Assembly: GCF_900113065.1 (NCBI RefSeq)
Contig: NZ_FOOA01000014.1
Location: forward strand, 1 to 64,000
Reading direction: 5' to 3'
Origin: Aureimonas phyllosphaerae
GTDB taxonomy: Bacteria > Pseudomonadota > Alphaproteobacteria > Rhizobiales > Rhizobiaceae
Length of the DNA: 64,000 nt
This document shows, in pieces, positions 9,901 through 17,014 of the stretch. Both the position numbers and the translations under genes were made by a program. The stretch's first letter is position 1. Each line of letters opens with the position of its first letter. The notes beneath the pieces are model-generated. The model worked only from the letters and a program-made list of their open reading frames with translations, ran no database searches and was not told where the DNA came from.

Positions 9901-12900
9901 CACTGCCGCGACAATGGCTCCGACGATCCCGCCTCCGGACCGGTTGTCGTTTGCAGCCGTCCGCCCGCCGGCGGTCGAACCGCCGAGAAGCGCGTCCATG
10001 ATCTTGTCGAGGCCGGAGGCAGCCATCTGCCGGCCGAGACCGGCAAAGGCGTTCGCGAAGGCGCCGAGCGCGTCTTCGCCCGAGCCGATGGAATCGATGA
10101 GTTCGAGGATGGCAGCCTTGCCAGCGTCGCGCATCTCGTAGAGCGCGTCGTTCGTCTCATGCAGACGCTTGTTCAGGCGCAGTTGCGCCGCGTCAGCCCG
10201 TCCCTGCGCACTTTCGAAATCCACGCCGATCGCGCGGAGCTGCTCGGCGATCTGCTGATCTTCGGGCGAGCGCGTGGCCTGCTGACGATCGAACAGGAGA
10301 TCGCGCTCAAAGTTCAAACGCTGCGTTGCCTCCGTCAGGCGGCCGACCTCGGCCGCCTGACGGCGCATCTCGTCCGTCAGCTGGACCTGCGCCTCATCGA
10401 AGCCAGCTGCGCGAGCGGCATCTTTCGCCTGGGCGAGGAGGTCGAACTCGGTGCGCAGACGCGCGACCTCGCCTGCGGACCTGCCGACAAGGTCGTATTC
10501 CAGCTGCGCCTGTTCGATCTGCCGCTGCGTTGCTTCGGTCTGCTGGCGACCGGCCTCGGAAAGCTGCTGGCGCGCCTCGGCCATGGACAGAGTGGCGGCT
10601 TCGGCTTGCCGGTCGCGAGCATAGGCTTCTGTCTGCCCTGCTGCGACCGCCTCGTTGTAAGCCTGCTGGCCAGCGGTCGCCGCGCGCTGCGCAGCCGTCA
10701 CGTCGTTGATCGAAGCAAGCTGGAGCTTGTAGGCGGCCTGACGAGCTTCTTCCGCACGACTGGCTTCAGTGCGGACGATGCCGAGCGCCGCCTCCTTCTC
10801 CTTCAGGAGGTCCGCCAGTCCGGCAGCGTCGTTCGTCGAACGCTTGTAGGCTTCGATCCGACGATCGTACTCCTGCGTCGTCTCGGCGATCTGCCGCTGG
10901 AGCGGCGAAAGATCGAGATTGCTCAGGCTGTCTTGGACCGCCTTGAGCGATTCCTTCGCGGGCCGGGACAGTTCGGCCAGCGCCTGGTCACGCTGACGCC
11001 GCGCGGTCTCCCGCAAGCCGTCGCGATCAAGGGCCTTATCAGAACCGATGGACTGGTTAATGCTCGCCAGCGCTGCGAGATAGGCGCGCTCGACCCTCTG
11101 CACTTCGCTGACGTCTGGCAGCATCGCTCCCAGACCGTCGAAGGCCTTGTCCATCCGCAACTGGGACGCCTCGACCTTCATGCGGCGGAGGGCCTTCTCG
11201 AACCCTTCGATGTTGCCGCCGGCCTCGACCGCCGCGTTCGCAAAGGCGAGTACGCCGTCGACCGCTTCCTTGAGGTAGTTCGGCACCCTCCCCGCAGCCT
11301 GCAGGGCGAGCAGTTCGGAGCGAAGCGTTTTCGCGGTCTTCGATCCACGGAGAAATCCGTCTGTCAAACTTGCCAAACCGACCTGTGTTAGGTCGTCGCG
11401 ACCCATGAGGTTTCCCCCAAGGCCGAAGAGTTCGCGCATGCCGCCACCAGTACTCAGGGCGGCTTGAGCAGCACCCTGACGGGCTTCTTCGATGGCACGC
11501 TGCTGTGCCTTGATGTCGGCGGCCATTTTGTTCGCGGCGTCACCGGGCGTCAGCTTAGAAGCCGATGCAGCGATCTGCTCGATGGTGTCCGCGAGACCGG
11601 CATTGCTATCTCGGATGTCCGCGAGCGTCCTCCCGAAGCCCTCGGCAGCCTTGTTCACGCGCTCCATGCGGTCTTCGGCGCGCGTTCCGAACAAGGTCGC
11701 GGCAGCTGCAGCGGCCGTCAGACCGGCCACAACCCAACCGCCCGGCCCGATGAAGCTGAGGGCACCCTTCGCCATGTCGCCGATAGCGGTCAACGATCCG
11801 CGCAGCCCCGGGCCATCCTGCAGAGCCTGAATGACCTGACCGGCTTGCGTCGCCATGATCTGGAACGGGCTGGAGCCGCTCAGATACATCGTCACCACAT
11901 CGTTGGTCTGGTAGCCGAGGTTCCGCATCTGCTCGGTGGTGAGCTTCACCTTGCCGTTGAGGTCAGGCAGCCCCTTTGCCGTATCGTCGAAAGCCTTCCG
12001 AGCTTGGCCGGTCGCCAGCGCGAGTTCGTCGGACGTGATCACCTGCCGACGAGCCATGTCCTCGTAGGTCGCAATCTGGGCCGTCATCTTCTCGAAGGCG
12101 GCGCCGAGCGGGTTGATCTCGGCACGCAACTGGGCGACGGCGCGCGCTTCCTCCTCGAAGACAGACGCGATTTCCTTGGCTGATCGAGAAAGCCCGTCCG
12201 GCTGGCTCGCAAGCCAGCTGCTCCCTTTCCCCGCAACCCCTAACGACGCGGGTGCCGTGTATCGAGACTGCCCCTCCTCGGCCGACCGGCGGGCGTCCAT
12301 CGCCGCGTTCGCCTGCATCTGCGCTTCGCGAGCCTGGCGGACGAAGTCGTCCTGCGCCTGAAGCGCCTGTCGTGCGGCCCGGCCGGTCTCATCGTACTTA
12401 TCGACAAGCCGATCCAGCGCAGCGGCATAACCGCCTGTGATCTGGATGCCTTCCCGCTCCAGCCGAGCCAAGCCTTCCAGCTCGCTGTTCAGCTTCTGGG
12501 CCGAGGCGTAGGCGGGATCGTAGGCGGCGCGGAGGTTTTCGATCTCGGCGGAGTAGCGCGCCGTCTCTCGGGCAAGCGCCTCCTGTCCACGAGCCAGCTC
12601 CGCATCCGCGAGCTGCTTGGCCTGGGCGGTGCGAAGGAGATCGTTTGTCGCCTGACGCGTGGCCGCAGACACCTTCTGCGTGGCGCCAAGCATCTCGGCC
12701 AGGCCGGAGGTATCGACATCCATGCGCAACTGCGGCGCAACGACACGCTGAAGCTGCTGCTGTAGCTGCTGGATGGAACGCTGATACTCCGCGACCGTGA
12801 GCTTGCCGGCTTCCAGACCACTCGAAGCTGCACGCATTCCGCGCTCATAGGCCGTCCAGGCGGCCGGTGCGCCGGCGAGCTGACGCTGGAGGCGATCGAC

Positions 12901-13077
12901 CTCACGTTCAATGGTGCCGATCTTCTTCGCGGACGTATCGGTCGATCGAGTGAAATCGTCCGTCGCCTTCGCGGCGCCCCCAGCCGCACCCTGCAGCTTT
13001 CCCAGCGCGGCAGCGGTCTGCTCGACCCCCTGCTCTTCGGCTCGGAAGGTCGCAGTCGTGATGGTCTGGTTGCTCAT
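6919..13077 (-). CDS. Tape measure protein with embedded lytic transglycosylase-like domain
   Basis: 2052 residues with start chosen at 13077 (MSNQTITTATF) because a terminator hairpin occupies the sequence just upstream. The N-terminal ~430 residues are coiled coil. A hydrophobic Gly/Ala segment lies near residues 440-475 (GPGGWVVAGLTAAAAAATLF). Long Gln/Ala/Glu helices run to about residue 1060. Residues ~1105-1235 look like a lysozyme/transglycosylase-type domain (IESGSAAGNYSALGP, RAYGAYQVMG, AWFAGEGG). A second Gly-rich hydrophobic stretch spans ~1290-1360. More coiled coil and a basic C-terminus follow. It sets tail length, and the embedded domain probably opens peptidoglycan locally during DNA injection. 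Confidence 0.9.
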   Translation of the reverse strand: MSNQTITTATFRAEEQGVEQTAAALGKLQGAAGGAAKATDDFTRSTDTSAKKIGTIEREVDRLQRQLAGAPAAWTAYERGMRAASSGLEAGKLTVAEYQRSIQQLQQQLQRVVAPQLRMDVDTSGLAEMLGATQKVSAATRQATNDLLRTAQAKQLADAELARGQEALARETARYSAEIENLRAAYDPAYASAQKLNSELEGLARLEREGIQITGGYAAALDRLVDKYDETGRAARQALQAQDDFVRQAREAQMQANAAMDARRSAEEGQSRYTAPASLGVAGKGSSWLASQPDGLSRSAKEIASVFEEEARAVAQLRAEINPLGAAFEKMTAQIATYEDMARRQVITSDELALATGQARKAFDDTAKGLPDLNGKVKLTTEQMRNLGYQTNDVVTMYLSGSSPFQIMATQAGQVIQALQDGPGLRGSLTAIGDMAKGALSFIGPGGWVVAGLTAAAAAATLFGTRAEDRMERVNKAAEGFGRTLADIRDSNAGLADTIEQIAASASKLTPGDAANKMAADIKAQQRAIEEARQGAAQAALSTGGGMRELFGLGGNLMGRDDLTQVGLASLTDGFLRGSKTAKTLRSELLALQAAGRVPNYLKEAVDGVLAFANAAVEAGGNIEGFEKALRRMKVEASQLRMDKAFDGLGAMLPDVSEVQRVERAYLAALASINQSIGSDKALDRDGLRETARRQRDQALAELSRPAKESLKAVQDSLSNLDLSPLQRQIAETTQEYDRRIEAYKRSTNDAAGLADLLKEKEAALGIVRTEASRAEEARQAAYKLQLASINDVTAAQRAATAGQQAYNEAVAAGQTEAYARDRQAEAATLSMAEARQQLSEAGRQQTEATQRQIEQAQLEYDLVGRSAGEVARLRTEFDLLAQAKDAARAAGFDEAQVQLTDEMRRQAAEVGRLTEATQRLNFERDLLFDRQQATRSPEDQQIAEQLRAIGVDFESAQGRADAAQLRLNKRLHETNDALYEMRDAGKAAILELIDSIGSGEDALGAFANAFAGLGRQMAASGLDKIMDALLGGSTAGGRTAANDNRSGGGIVGAIVAAVTGNVPIPTSRPSNSNIPVPTPSPGYQSPSYPYADKYSVPALTKATASLDAAAKAIRTIESGSAAGNYSALGPITRTGDRAYGAYQVMGANIPQWSKQAIGRVVSNVEFLGSKEIQDAVFKSRFGDNYAAKYGLVGASQAWFAGEGGMRNLGAKDVVGTSVSAYGSKFSSLLDKHSGTDTNDQKIVAKGVSQGLEDYQRKLGPESYAAGRFDPGGASSATGGLFGPRGQAGMQVLGAGLGAFGAGYQSGSPVSGGITGALGGYQAGGAISTALNIGPMAGGVLGVVGGAALGILGGILGARKQREQAHRDKAAKWEELRPQYEAFDKSLSGDGNGQLRQWITAQEGQFAEFRKVGGDAWKYGQGNSSAQFASTGTKMWTRFMEMQKEYREGVPDLMEDLTSGEGYEGAFAKGRAATKELKQRIKDMIDDVSIAFGSDDIGVGVNGAWTEASKAMEETRNKAIAEAKTAAGEYALSLLYTASTTSDVEKSLDGFRGTAAGLQKVLTDLGWTAEAAATDIDDRLKQAIAKMGETFTDGFQAQINDLSGLSYLNDAKDLLKARDTAMNDAKLLGVDPEIVSRWFKLASQDLVDGSELVGSAFDDLIKAFPELSGVVHAFTGATRTQAEAARAAQQAYSTAYEAARSQIQSVYQTVLSFRDGLRSYQDQLKVSDSSTLSQADQVREAQRIYDETLAKANAGDKEAMNGLTGAAGDLLSKAKDYFKSSPKYVAIFESVSASLKAAEGKATGQLSAMERSASWLKDIAGSNLDIAKAVADLGASLKNLNGSRQWGAMADQNKAIWKDLQSQGIDYTGNFGGGQFLDWVKTQLPSQQAVINAIIAKWSTVYAPKAAMRFGGIVGAYAGGGVVGNGIWDRDSVLARYAGGGEIALAGGEGVINAPAMNKPGVASMVARLNRGVPDPYPRTEMLRRQAANVNAEGSFASRGDMREVTARLDRIVDTLSEGFGGSIEATNRLSSNAQQSAYAARRAAIKAGKAA

Positions 13078-13084
13078 GAGGCCC

Positions 13085-13113
13085 CAAAAGAAAAAGGCGC
13101 TCTTTCGAGCGTC
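13085..13113 (-). terminator. Intrinsic terminator in the tape-measure leader
   Basis: On the minus strand a GACGCTC-GAAA-GAGCGCC hairpin (one mismatch) is followed by TTTTTCTTTT. It ends 8 bases before the tape-measure start codon, just before the ribosome site GGGGCC. It would separate tape-measure transcription from the head and tube genes upstream. Confidence 0.55.
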
Positions 13114-13150
13114 TCGCTGCATTCTGAACTATGGACACCAAGCGATTGCC

Positions 13151-13169
13151 GTGGCGGATAGAACGCCAC
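13151..13169. promoter_or_regulatory. Inverted repeat upstream of the plus-strand gene at 13185
   Basis: GTGGCG, a 7-base spacer (GATAGAA) and CGCCAC form a perfect 6-bp inverted repeat that ends 6 bases before the ribosome site of the plus-strand gene. It could be an operator or an mRNA hairpin. No convincing -35/-10 pair was seen. Confidence 0.35.
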
Positions 13170-13184
13170 ACGCTGGAGGTGATG

Positions 13185-13481
13185 ATGTACGATCCCAATC
13201 ATGCGCAACGAAGCGAAGGCCAGGAAAGGCCCAGCCCTCGAAGCTTCCTGATAGGGGTGACGTGCGTCGTGCTAATTGGAGCGGCGGCGTACTTCGTGTT
13301 GATGGACCGTTTCGATCGCGCCGCCCGAGCGCCAGCAGATGCCAAAGCTGCCGTGGAAAGAGCAGCTCGCGCGTACATCGAAGAGTGCGAACAGCGCTTG
13401 GCGAATGTTCGCCTTAAGGAGGCAAGCGGGTTTCGTGACCCAACAGCCTACGGTGTCGATGGCCGCCTCAAAGGGTGCTGA
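13185..13481 (+). CDS. Small single-pass membrane protein (moron-like)
   Basis: About 98 residues. Either of two adjacent ATGs (13182, 13185) could be used; the GGAGGT at 13175-13180 is better spaced for 13185. A basic N-terminal region is followed by one transmembrane helix (FLIGVTCVVLIGAAAYFVLM), then a helical periplasmic or cytoplasmic part with two Cys (EECEQRL and the C-terminal Cys). It is on the strand opposite to the surrounding tail genes, between tape measure and chaperone, so it is probably expressed from the lysogen. The function is unknown. Confidence 0.6.
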   Translation: MYDPNHAQRSEGQERPSPRSFLIGVTCVVLIGAAAYFVLMDRFDRAARAPADAKAAVERAARAYIEECEQRLANVRLKEASGFRDPTAYGVDGRLKGC

Positions 13482-13519
13482 GAGCTAGACGACAAGCAGA
13501 TCCTCGACAGCTTCGTCCC

Positions 13520-14160
13520 TCACGGCGCAGGGGCAGCGCGCCTGAAGCGTGCCAGCGTCTGCCGGAACTGCGCATTGAACTCCTCGTCCGTCTGCGGTTC
13601 CGTCTCGTCTTCCGGCTCCGGGACGTCATGCCCAGCGATCCGGGCCCGCTGGCGCCAGTCGGACGCGATTCTGTCGTTCGCCGACTTGATCGCGGCATGA
13701 AGCCTGAGAAGGTCGCAATCCACGATGGCGTCGTCGGACCAGCCGGGCAGCGCGAAGATCGCCGCCCGGTAGGTCGATTCCAGCGCCTCTTCAGGCGTGA
13801 TTAGCCGTTTCCCTCGGCGCCCTCTTCGGCCTTCTCGGCTTCCTCGCCTTCGAGGTCCGGATCGCGGCCGCCGTTGGCGAGGCGGGTCACGTAGCTCATG
13901 ACGTCGCCCATCAGATGGCGCGTGCCGGCCAGCCAGACTACCTCGTCGAGGTCCTTGCTGGAAATATCGCGGAGCGGCACGCCCTGACGCACCACGAACT
14001 GTATGGCGGCGAGATCGGAGCCGGCGACGGCCGCAAGAGCGTTGGCGAAACCGCCGAAGCGGTTGGAAACGGCTGTCGCTGCCTTCAGCGAAGCCTTGAG
14101 CTCGTATTCTTCATCGCCGAGCGTGATGGCGACACCGGCGGAGAGGGTCTGCTTGGACAT
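13520..14160 (-). CDS. Tail assembly chaperone, -1 frameshift fusion (lambda G-T type)
   Basis: Joining the 0-frame from 14160 to 13807 with the -1 frame from 13807 to 13520 gives a protein of about 213 residues (118 + 95). The shifted frame has no ATG, only a GTG at 13721-13723. It is open from the slippery site to its stop and encodes RLITPEEALESTYRAAIFAL then a helical, acidic tail. This is the classic arrangement between tail tube and tape-measure genes, in which a minority longer product binds the tape measure during tail assembly. The fusion is inferred from the heptamer and frame geometry. Confidence 0.75.
13801..14160 (-). CDS. Tail assembly chaperone, short (0-frame) form
   Basis: 119 residues (MSKQTLSAGVAITLGDEEYELKA...), ending in an acidic tail EGEEAEKAEEGAEGNG. 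The fold-defining LKASLKAATAVSNRFGGFANAL stretch resembles GTA/HK97-type tail assembly chaperones. It lies between the tail tube gene and the tape measure, the expected position. It is terminated by TAA three bases after the slippery heptamer, so most ribosomes would make this form and some the fusion. Confidence 0.8.
   Translation of the reverse strand: MSKQTLSAGVAITLGDEEYELKASLKAATAVSNRFGGFANALAAVAGSDLAAIQFVVRQGVPLRDISSKDLDEVVWLAGTRHLMGDVMSYVTRLANGGRDPDLEGEEAEKAEEGAEGNG
13807..13813 (-). promoter_or_regulatory. Slippery heptamer GGGAAAC for -1 frameshifting
   Basis: Codons of the chaperone end GAG-GGA-AAC-GGC-TAA, so G-GGA-AAC is in the exact X-XXY-YYZ phase for simultaneous slippage. Lambda uses GGGAAAG at the same place. 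After slippage, reading continues CGG-CTA-ATC into the downstream frame. Confidence 0.8.
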
Positions 14161-14239
14161 CGGAGGATCCTGTCGGGTTCATTGATGGTGCCGGGGATCG
14201 GGGGTGGACGGACGGCGCCCCGACAACGCCGCCCGCCCG

Positions 14240-14253
14240 TCTCTCGCGAGAGA
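14240..14253. repeat. 14-bp perfect palindrome between tube and chaperone genes
   Basis: TCTCTCGCGAGAGA lies 15 bases past the stop of the tail tube gene. It can form a short hairpin in the transcript, but no T-run follows, so it is more likely a processing or stability element than a terminator. Confidence 0.4.
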
Positions 14254-14267
14254 GTTCAGGAGGTCGA

Positions 14268-14723
14268 TCAGACGACCTCGATCGGGGCCTCGTTCGGCTG
14301 CAGGGTGAAGGTCACCGTCTGCGTGTCGTTCGGACCGCCGCGGCCACGCGGCTTGCCCATCACGAGGGCCGAGATGTACGTGACCGAGAAGGTGCCGTCG
14401 GCGTTCGGCTCCTCGATCTTGAAATTGAAGGACGCGAGGCTGTCGGCGGCCGCCTGGCAGGCGATCTGGCCGACGTCGGTCGCACGGCGCGAGCAGACGA
14501 TGTCCATCGCCTGGGCGCTGGCCGTACCCTTGGCGAAGCGCGCACGGGCGTCCTCGACCTCTTCGACGGTGATCGACTGGTAGGTGTCGCCGGTGCCCGG
14601 CACCGAGCGCACGCCTCCGATCTTCTTGTAGGTGTCCGCCGCGAGCGCCGTCTGCGTGTAGTCGGCCGTCGGGCCGCCGATCGAGATGCGCGTGCGCGCG
14701 ACCGGCAAGGGGTTGTTCGCCAT
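14268..14723 (-). CDS. Major tail tube protein
   Basis: 151 residues (MANNPLPVARTRISIGGP...). Length and order (connector genes, tube, chaperone, tape measure) match the major tail protein of HK97/GTA-like siphoviruses. The sequence is beta-rich with one central helix (QAMDIVCSRRATDVGQIACQA) and a C-terminal VTYISALVMGKPRG strand typical of tube monomers. It has its own leader with an intrinsic terminator just upstream, suggesting separate dosage control for this high-copy protein. Confidence 0.75.
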   Translation of the reverse strand: MANNPLPVARTRISIGGPTADYTQTALAADTYKKIGGVRSVPGTGDTYQSITVEEVEDARARFAKGTASAQAMDIVCSRRATDVGQIACQAAADSLASFNFKIEEPNADGTFSVTYISALVMGKPRGRGGPNDTQTVTFTLQPNEAPIEVV

Positions 14724-14747
14724 GACCTTGTTCCTTCTGACGATGGC

Positions 14748-14774
14748 AAAGAAAAAGCCGCCTCAGAGGGCGGC
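14748..14774 (-). terminator. Intrinsic terminator in the tail-tube leader
   Basis: On the minus strand GCCGCC-CTCTGA-GGCGGC is followed by TTTTTCTTT. It lies 25 bases upstream of the tail tube start codon and after the 78-residue gene at 14816, so it bounds the head/connector transcript. Confidence 0.6.
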
Positions 14775-14815
14775 CATGGGTCTCGCGGGATGCGAGATGC
14801 GGGAGCGGCGAGCCG

Positions 14816-15052
14816 CTATTCGGCGGGCTTCTCGGCGCCGGCCGTGACCGGCGATTTCTCACGCGCGGCCTTCGCCGCCTGGCGCTCATTGCCGCCCAGT
14901 TCGATCAGCCGGGCGGTCACCTTTGCCTCGACGTGAGGATTGTCGCGGTCGACGTCGACGTTGGCGTGTTCGCCTGGCTGGATCTCGTGGACCTCGCCGG
15001 CCTTGTCCGTCAGACGCTGGACGATGTGCGAGATGTTGGCGACCTGGACCAT
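14816..15052 (-). CDS. Small phage structural-region protein
   Basis: 78 residues (MVQVANISHIVQRLTDKAGEVHEIQPGEHANVDVDRDNP...) with an Ala/Lys/Pro-rich tail. The N-terminal half is a predicted small beta domain (EIQPGEHANVDVD). It lies between the tail terminator-like protein and the tail tube gene, where several siphoviruses carry small tail-completion or scaffold-like proteins. The family was not recognised. Confidence 0.55.
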   Translation of the reverse strand: MVQVANISHIVQRLTDKAGEVHEIQPGEHANVDVDRDNPHVEAKVTARLIELGGNERQAAKAAREKSPVTAGAEKPAE

Positions 15053-15061
15053 GATGGTCTC

Positions 15062-15457
15062 CTATCCGATGATGATGGTCTGGTAGGGAACGGTTATCTC
15101 GAGGCGGAAGTAGCCGGCCGCGTCGTTCCGGTCGTCGCTGGCGGGCGACTGCGGCGCGTAGCATTGCACGCCGCCGAAGGCCGTCCCGCGGAACAGCGTC
15201 GCTAGATCCGCGAGCCAAGCGCGGGCGTCTTCGGTGCTGCGGCCGGCCTTGACGTGCAGCCGCAGGCGGAAGCCGCCCTCTTCCAAGAACTCGTCATCGC
15301 TCTGCCACTGCGAGCGCGACCACGGGAAATCGAGAAGGAGCCACGGACCGCCGTCTTCCGGCGTGCTGGCGGAAGCGTTCTCGGTCACGATCGGGCAGTG
15401 GTCGAAGCCGCCTCGCAGACGAGCCGTGACAGCAGTAACGACGTCGGGGTGCGCCAT
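15062..15457 (-). CDS. Tail terminator-like protein (DUF4128 type)
   Basis: 131 residues. It starts MAHPDVVTAVTARLRGG, passes GPWLLLDFPWSRSQWQSDDEF and ends YFRLEITVPYQTIIIG, a pattern seen in tail terminator proteins that cap the tube and join it to the head. It shares one base with the previous stop and sits just upstream of tube and chaperone genes, which supports the role. Confidence 0.55.
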   Translation of the reverse strand: MAHPDVVTAVTARLRGGFDHCPIVTENASASTPEDGGPWLLLDFPWSRSQWQSDDEFLEEGGFRLRLHVKAGRSTEDARAWLADLATLFRGTAFGGVQCYAPQSPASDDRNDAAGYFRLEITVPYQTIIIG

Positions 15458-16110
15458 CAGTAGGGCCAGACGATGATGGCCGGATGGGAATACCCCGTCA
15501 CGGCGTCGTAGTTGTTCAGGGTGTAGAGGATCTTTGCGACCTCGCCGAAGCGGGTCTGTGCCACGGCGGCGACGGCGGCATAGACGCCATCCGGTGCTTG
15601 GTAGGACTGGCCGACGTCGGTCTTCTTGTGCTTCCGGAACTTGCGCCGATCACCGAAGAACGCCCGCTCCGCGATCGTGCGTTCGCGCGGTTCGATTTTG
15701 CGGGCGTAAGGCTGCGTGTTGCGAAACACGTATCGCTCGCCGTCCGGCATCGGACCGATCGCGTCCCAGGCGACGCCGTCGATCTCCAAGACGTGGCTGC
15801 GCTGATACTTCCCGGTGAGCCGCGGGCTTTCCAGAACGAGCTGCTCACCGATCCATTCCAGAGCGCCGCGCACCGGGTCGAAGTTCGCGACGATCACGCC
15901 GTCCGGCCGGACGCTTGTCAGGGGCGCGCCCTCGCGCCCATCGACATAGACGCGCGGCATCGGGTCGGCGCCGGTCAGCGCGCGGTTCGACTGGCGGATG
16001 TCGGCAATCCCTTCCTCGGCCACCTGGGCGAGGCGCGCCGAGCGCGCGGCCGGCGACTTCAGGTCGCTTGTGAAGACCGCGACCTGCCGATTGAACGCCG
16101 CGAGCTTCAT
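15457..16110 (-). CDS. Head-tail joining / tail completion protein
   Basis: 217 residues beginning MKLAAFNRQVAVFTSDLKS. It contains a helix-rich N-terminus and a central GKYQRSHVLEIDGVAWDAIGPMPDGERYVFRNTQPYARKIE segment (landmarks) like the HK97-gp10-type neck proteins, though longer than most. It overlaps both neighbours by one base. The assignment combines gene order with the weak gp10-like pattern. Confidence 0.5.
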   Translation of the reverse strand: MKLAAFNRQVAVFTSDLKSPAARSARLAQVAEEGIADIRQSNRALTGADPMPRVYVDGREGAPLTSVRPDGVIVANFDPVRGALEWIGEQLVLESPRLTGKYQRSHVLEIDGVAWDAIGPMPDGERYVFRNTQPYARKIEPRERTIAERAFFGDRRKFRKHKKTDVGQSYQAPDGVYAAVAAVAQTRFGEVAKILYTLNNYDAVTGYSHPAIIVWPY

Positions 16111-16451
16111 CAGCTTCCCACCGCCACGCCGTCGTAGGCCAGCAGGACGGCGCCGTCGCGATGCGTCTGATCATCGGGCCGAGCTATGAACGTCAGCCGA
16201 AGGTTGTCCATCAGCACATCGTCGCTCTGTCGCAACGGCCGGAACGTCTCCGGCACGTCCGCGGCGAGGATCAGAACTTTGCGCTCGGCGGAAGTGTTGC
16301 CGGCCGAGACCTCGATCGGATCGGTGCTCCCACCCTGAACGCGGGCTCGCACATTCGGAACCCGCACGGGTGCGCCATCCACGTAGCGTTCGAGCGTGAC
16401 GCGCCGGCCGGCGACATCGAACAGGGCGGCATATTCGGCCGCGACGCTCAC
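16110..16451 (-). CDS. Head-closure-like connector protein
   Basis: 113 residues, small and beta-rich (VTLERYVDGAPVRVPNVRARVQGG, then ERKVLILAADVP). It lies directly after the gp6-like adaptor with a 4-base overlap. That position and length suit the head-completion (stopper) protein of HK97-like phages. No diagnostic motif was recognised. Confidence 0.5.
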   Translation of the reverse strand: MSVAAEYAALFDVAGRRVTLERYVDGAPVRVPNVRARVQGGSTDPIEVSAGNTSAERKVLILAADVPETFRPLRQSDDVLMDNLRLTFIARPDDQTHRDGAVLLAYDGVAVGS

Positions 16452-17011
16452 GCGTAGACCCTTAGCGGCTGAAGGAGGTTCTCGACTGCTTGCGTGCGAA
16501 CTCGAGCGACGACCTCGGGGCTGTTGAACTGGCGGGAAAAGGCGCCGTCGACGGTGAAGGCGCGGAGGCCGCCGTTGGCCTCGGTCGTGGAAGCGAGACC
16601 CATGGCCATCAGGATGACCGCAGCCTTCGCGCTGGCGGGTGGCTCTTCGTAGCCCGCGCGGTACCGGATCCTAACGTCGCCCATGCGACCGCGCACATCT
16701 GGGAGATCGACGAGTTCGGTCAGGTCCGCGACGGGAAGCGTCTGCTCGACACCGGCCGGATTGATGAAGTGCACCGAAAGCACCTCGATGAGCGGCGGGT
16801 ACGGGAGCACGACCGGCCACGGCCAGTCGCAGCCAGACCATTCGAGCGTCTGCACGCCCAAGCACCGCCCGAGCCAGCCTGGTGGGCCGTCGATATGCGC
16901 TTGTGCGGCCGCGATCATCAACGTCATCAGCGGGTCGTTCGCAGCGTGAGCGCCCGGCATGTCAGCCGGCGTCGCGATGAGCGCCGGCTCGTCGATGACC
17001 ACGACAGTCAT
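16448..17011 (-). CDS. Head-tail connector (gp6-like adaptor)
   Basis: 187 residues. It has the adaptor pattern: helical N-terminus (DPLMTLMIAAAQAHIDG), the GWLGRCLGVQTLEWSG segment, PYPPLIEVLSVHFINPAG, RIRYRAGYEEPPASAKAAVILMA and a C-terminal helix ENLLQPLRVYA. This is characteristic of the phiE125 gp8/gp6-like family that docks onto the portal. It is the first connector after the capsid region, as expected. Confidence 0.75.
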   Translation of the reverse strand: MTVVVIDEPALIATPADMPGAHAANDPLMTLMIAAAQAHIDGPPGWLGRCLGVQTLEWSGCDWPWPVVLPYPPLIEVLSVHFINPAGVEQTLPVADLTELVDLPDVRGRMGDVRIRYRAGYEEPPASAKAAVILMAMGLASTTEANGGLRAFTVDGAFSRQFNSPEVVARVRTQAVENLLQPLRVYA

Positions 17012-17014
17012 GGC

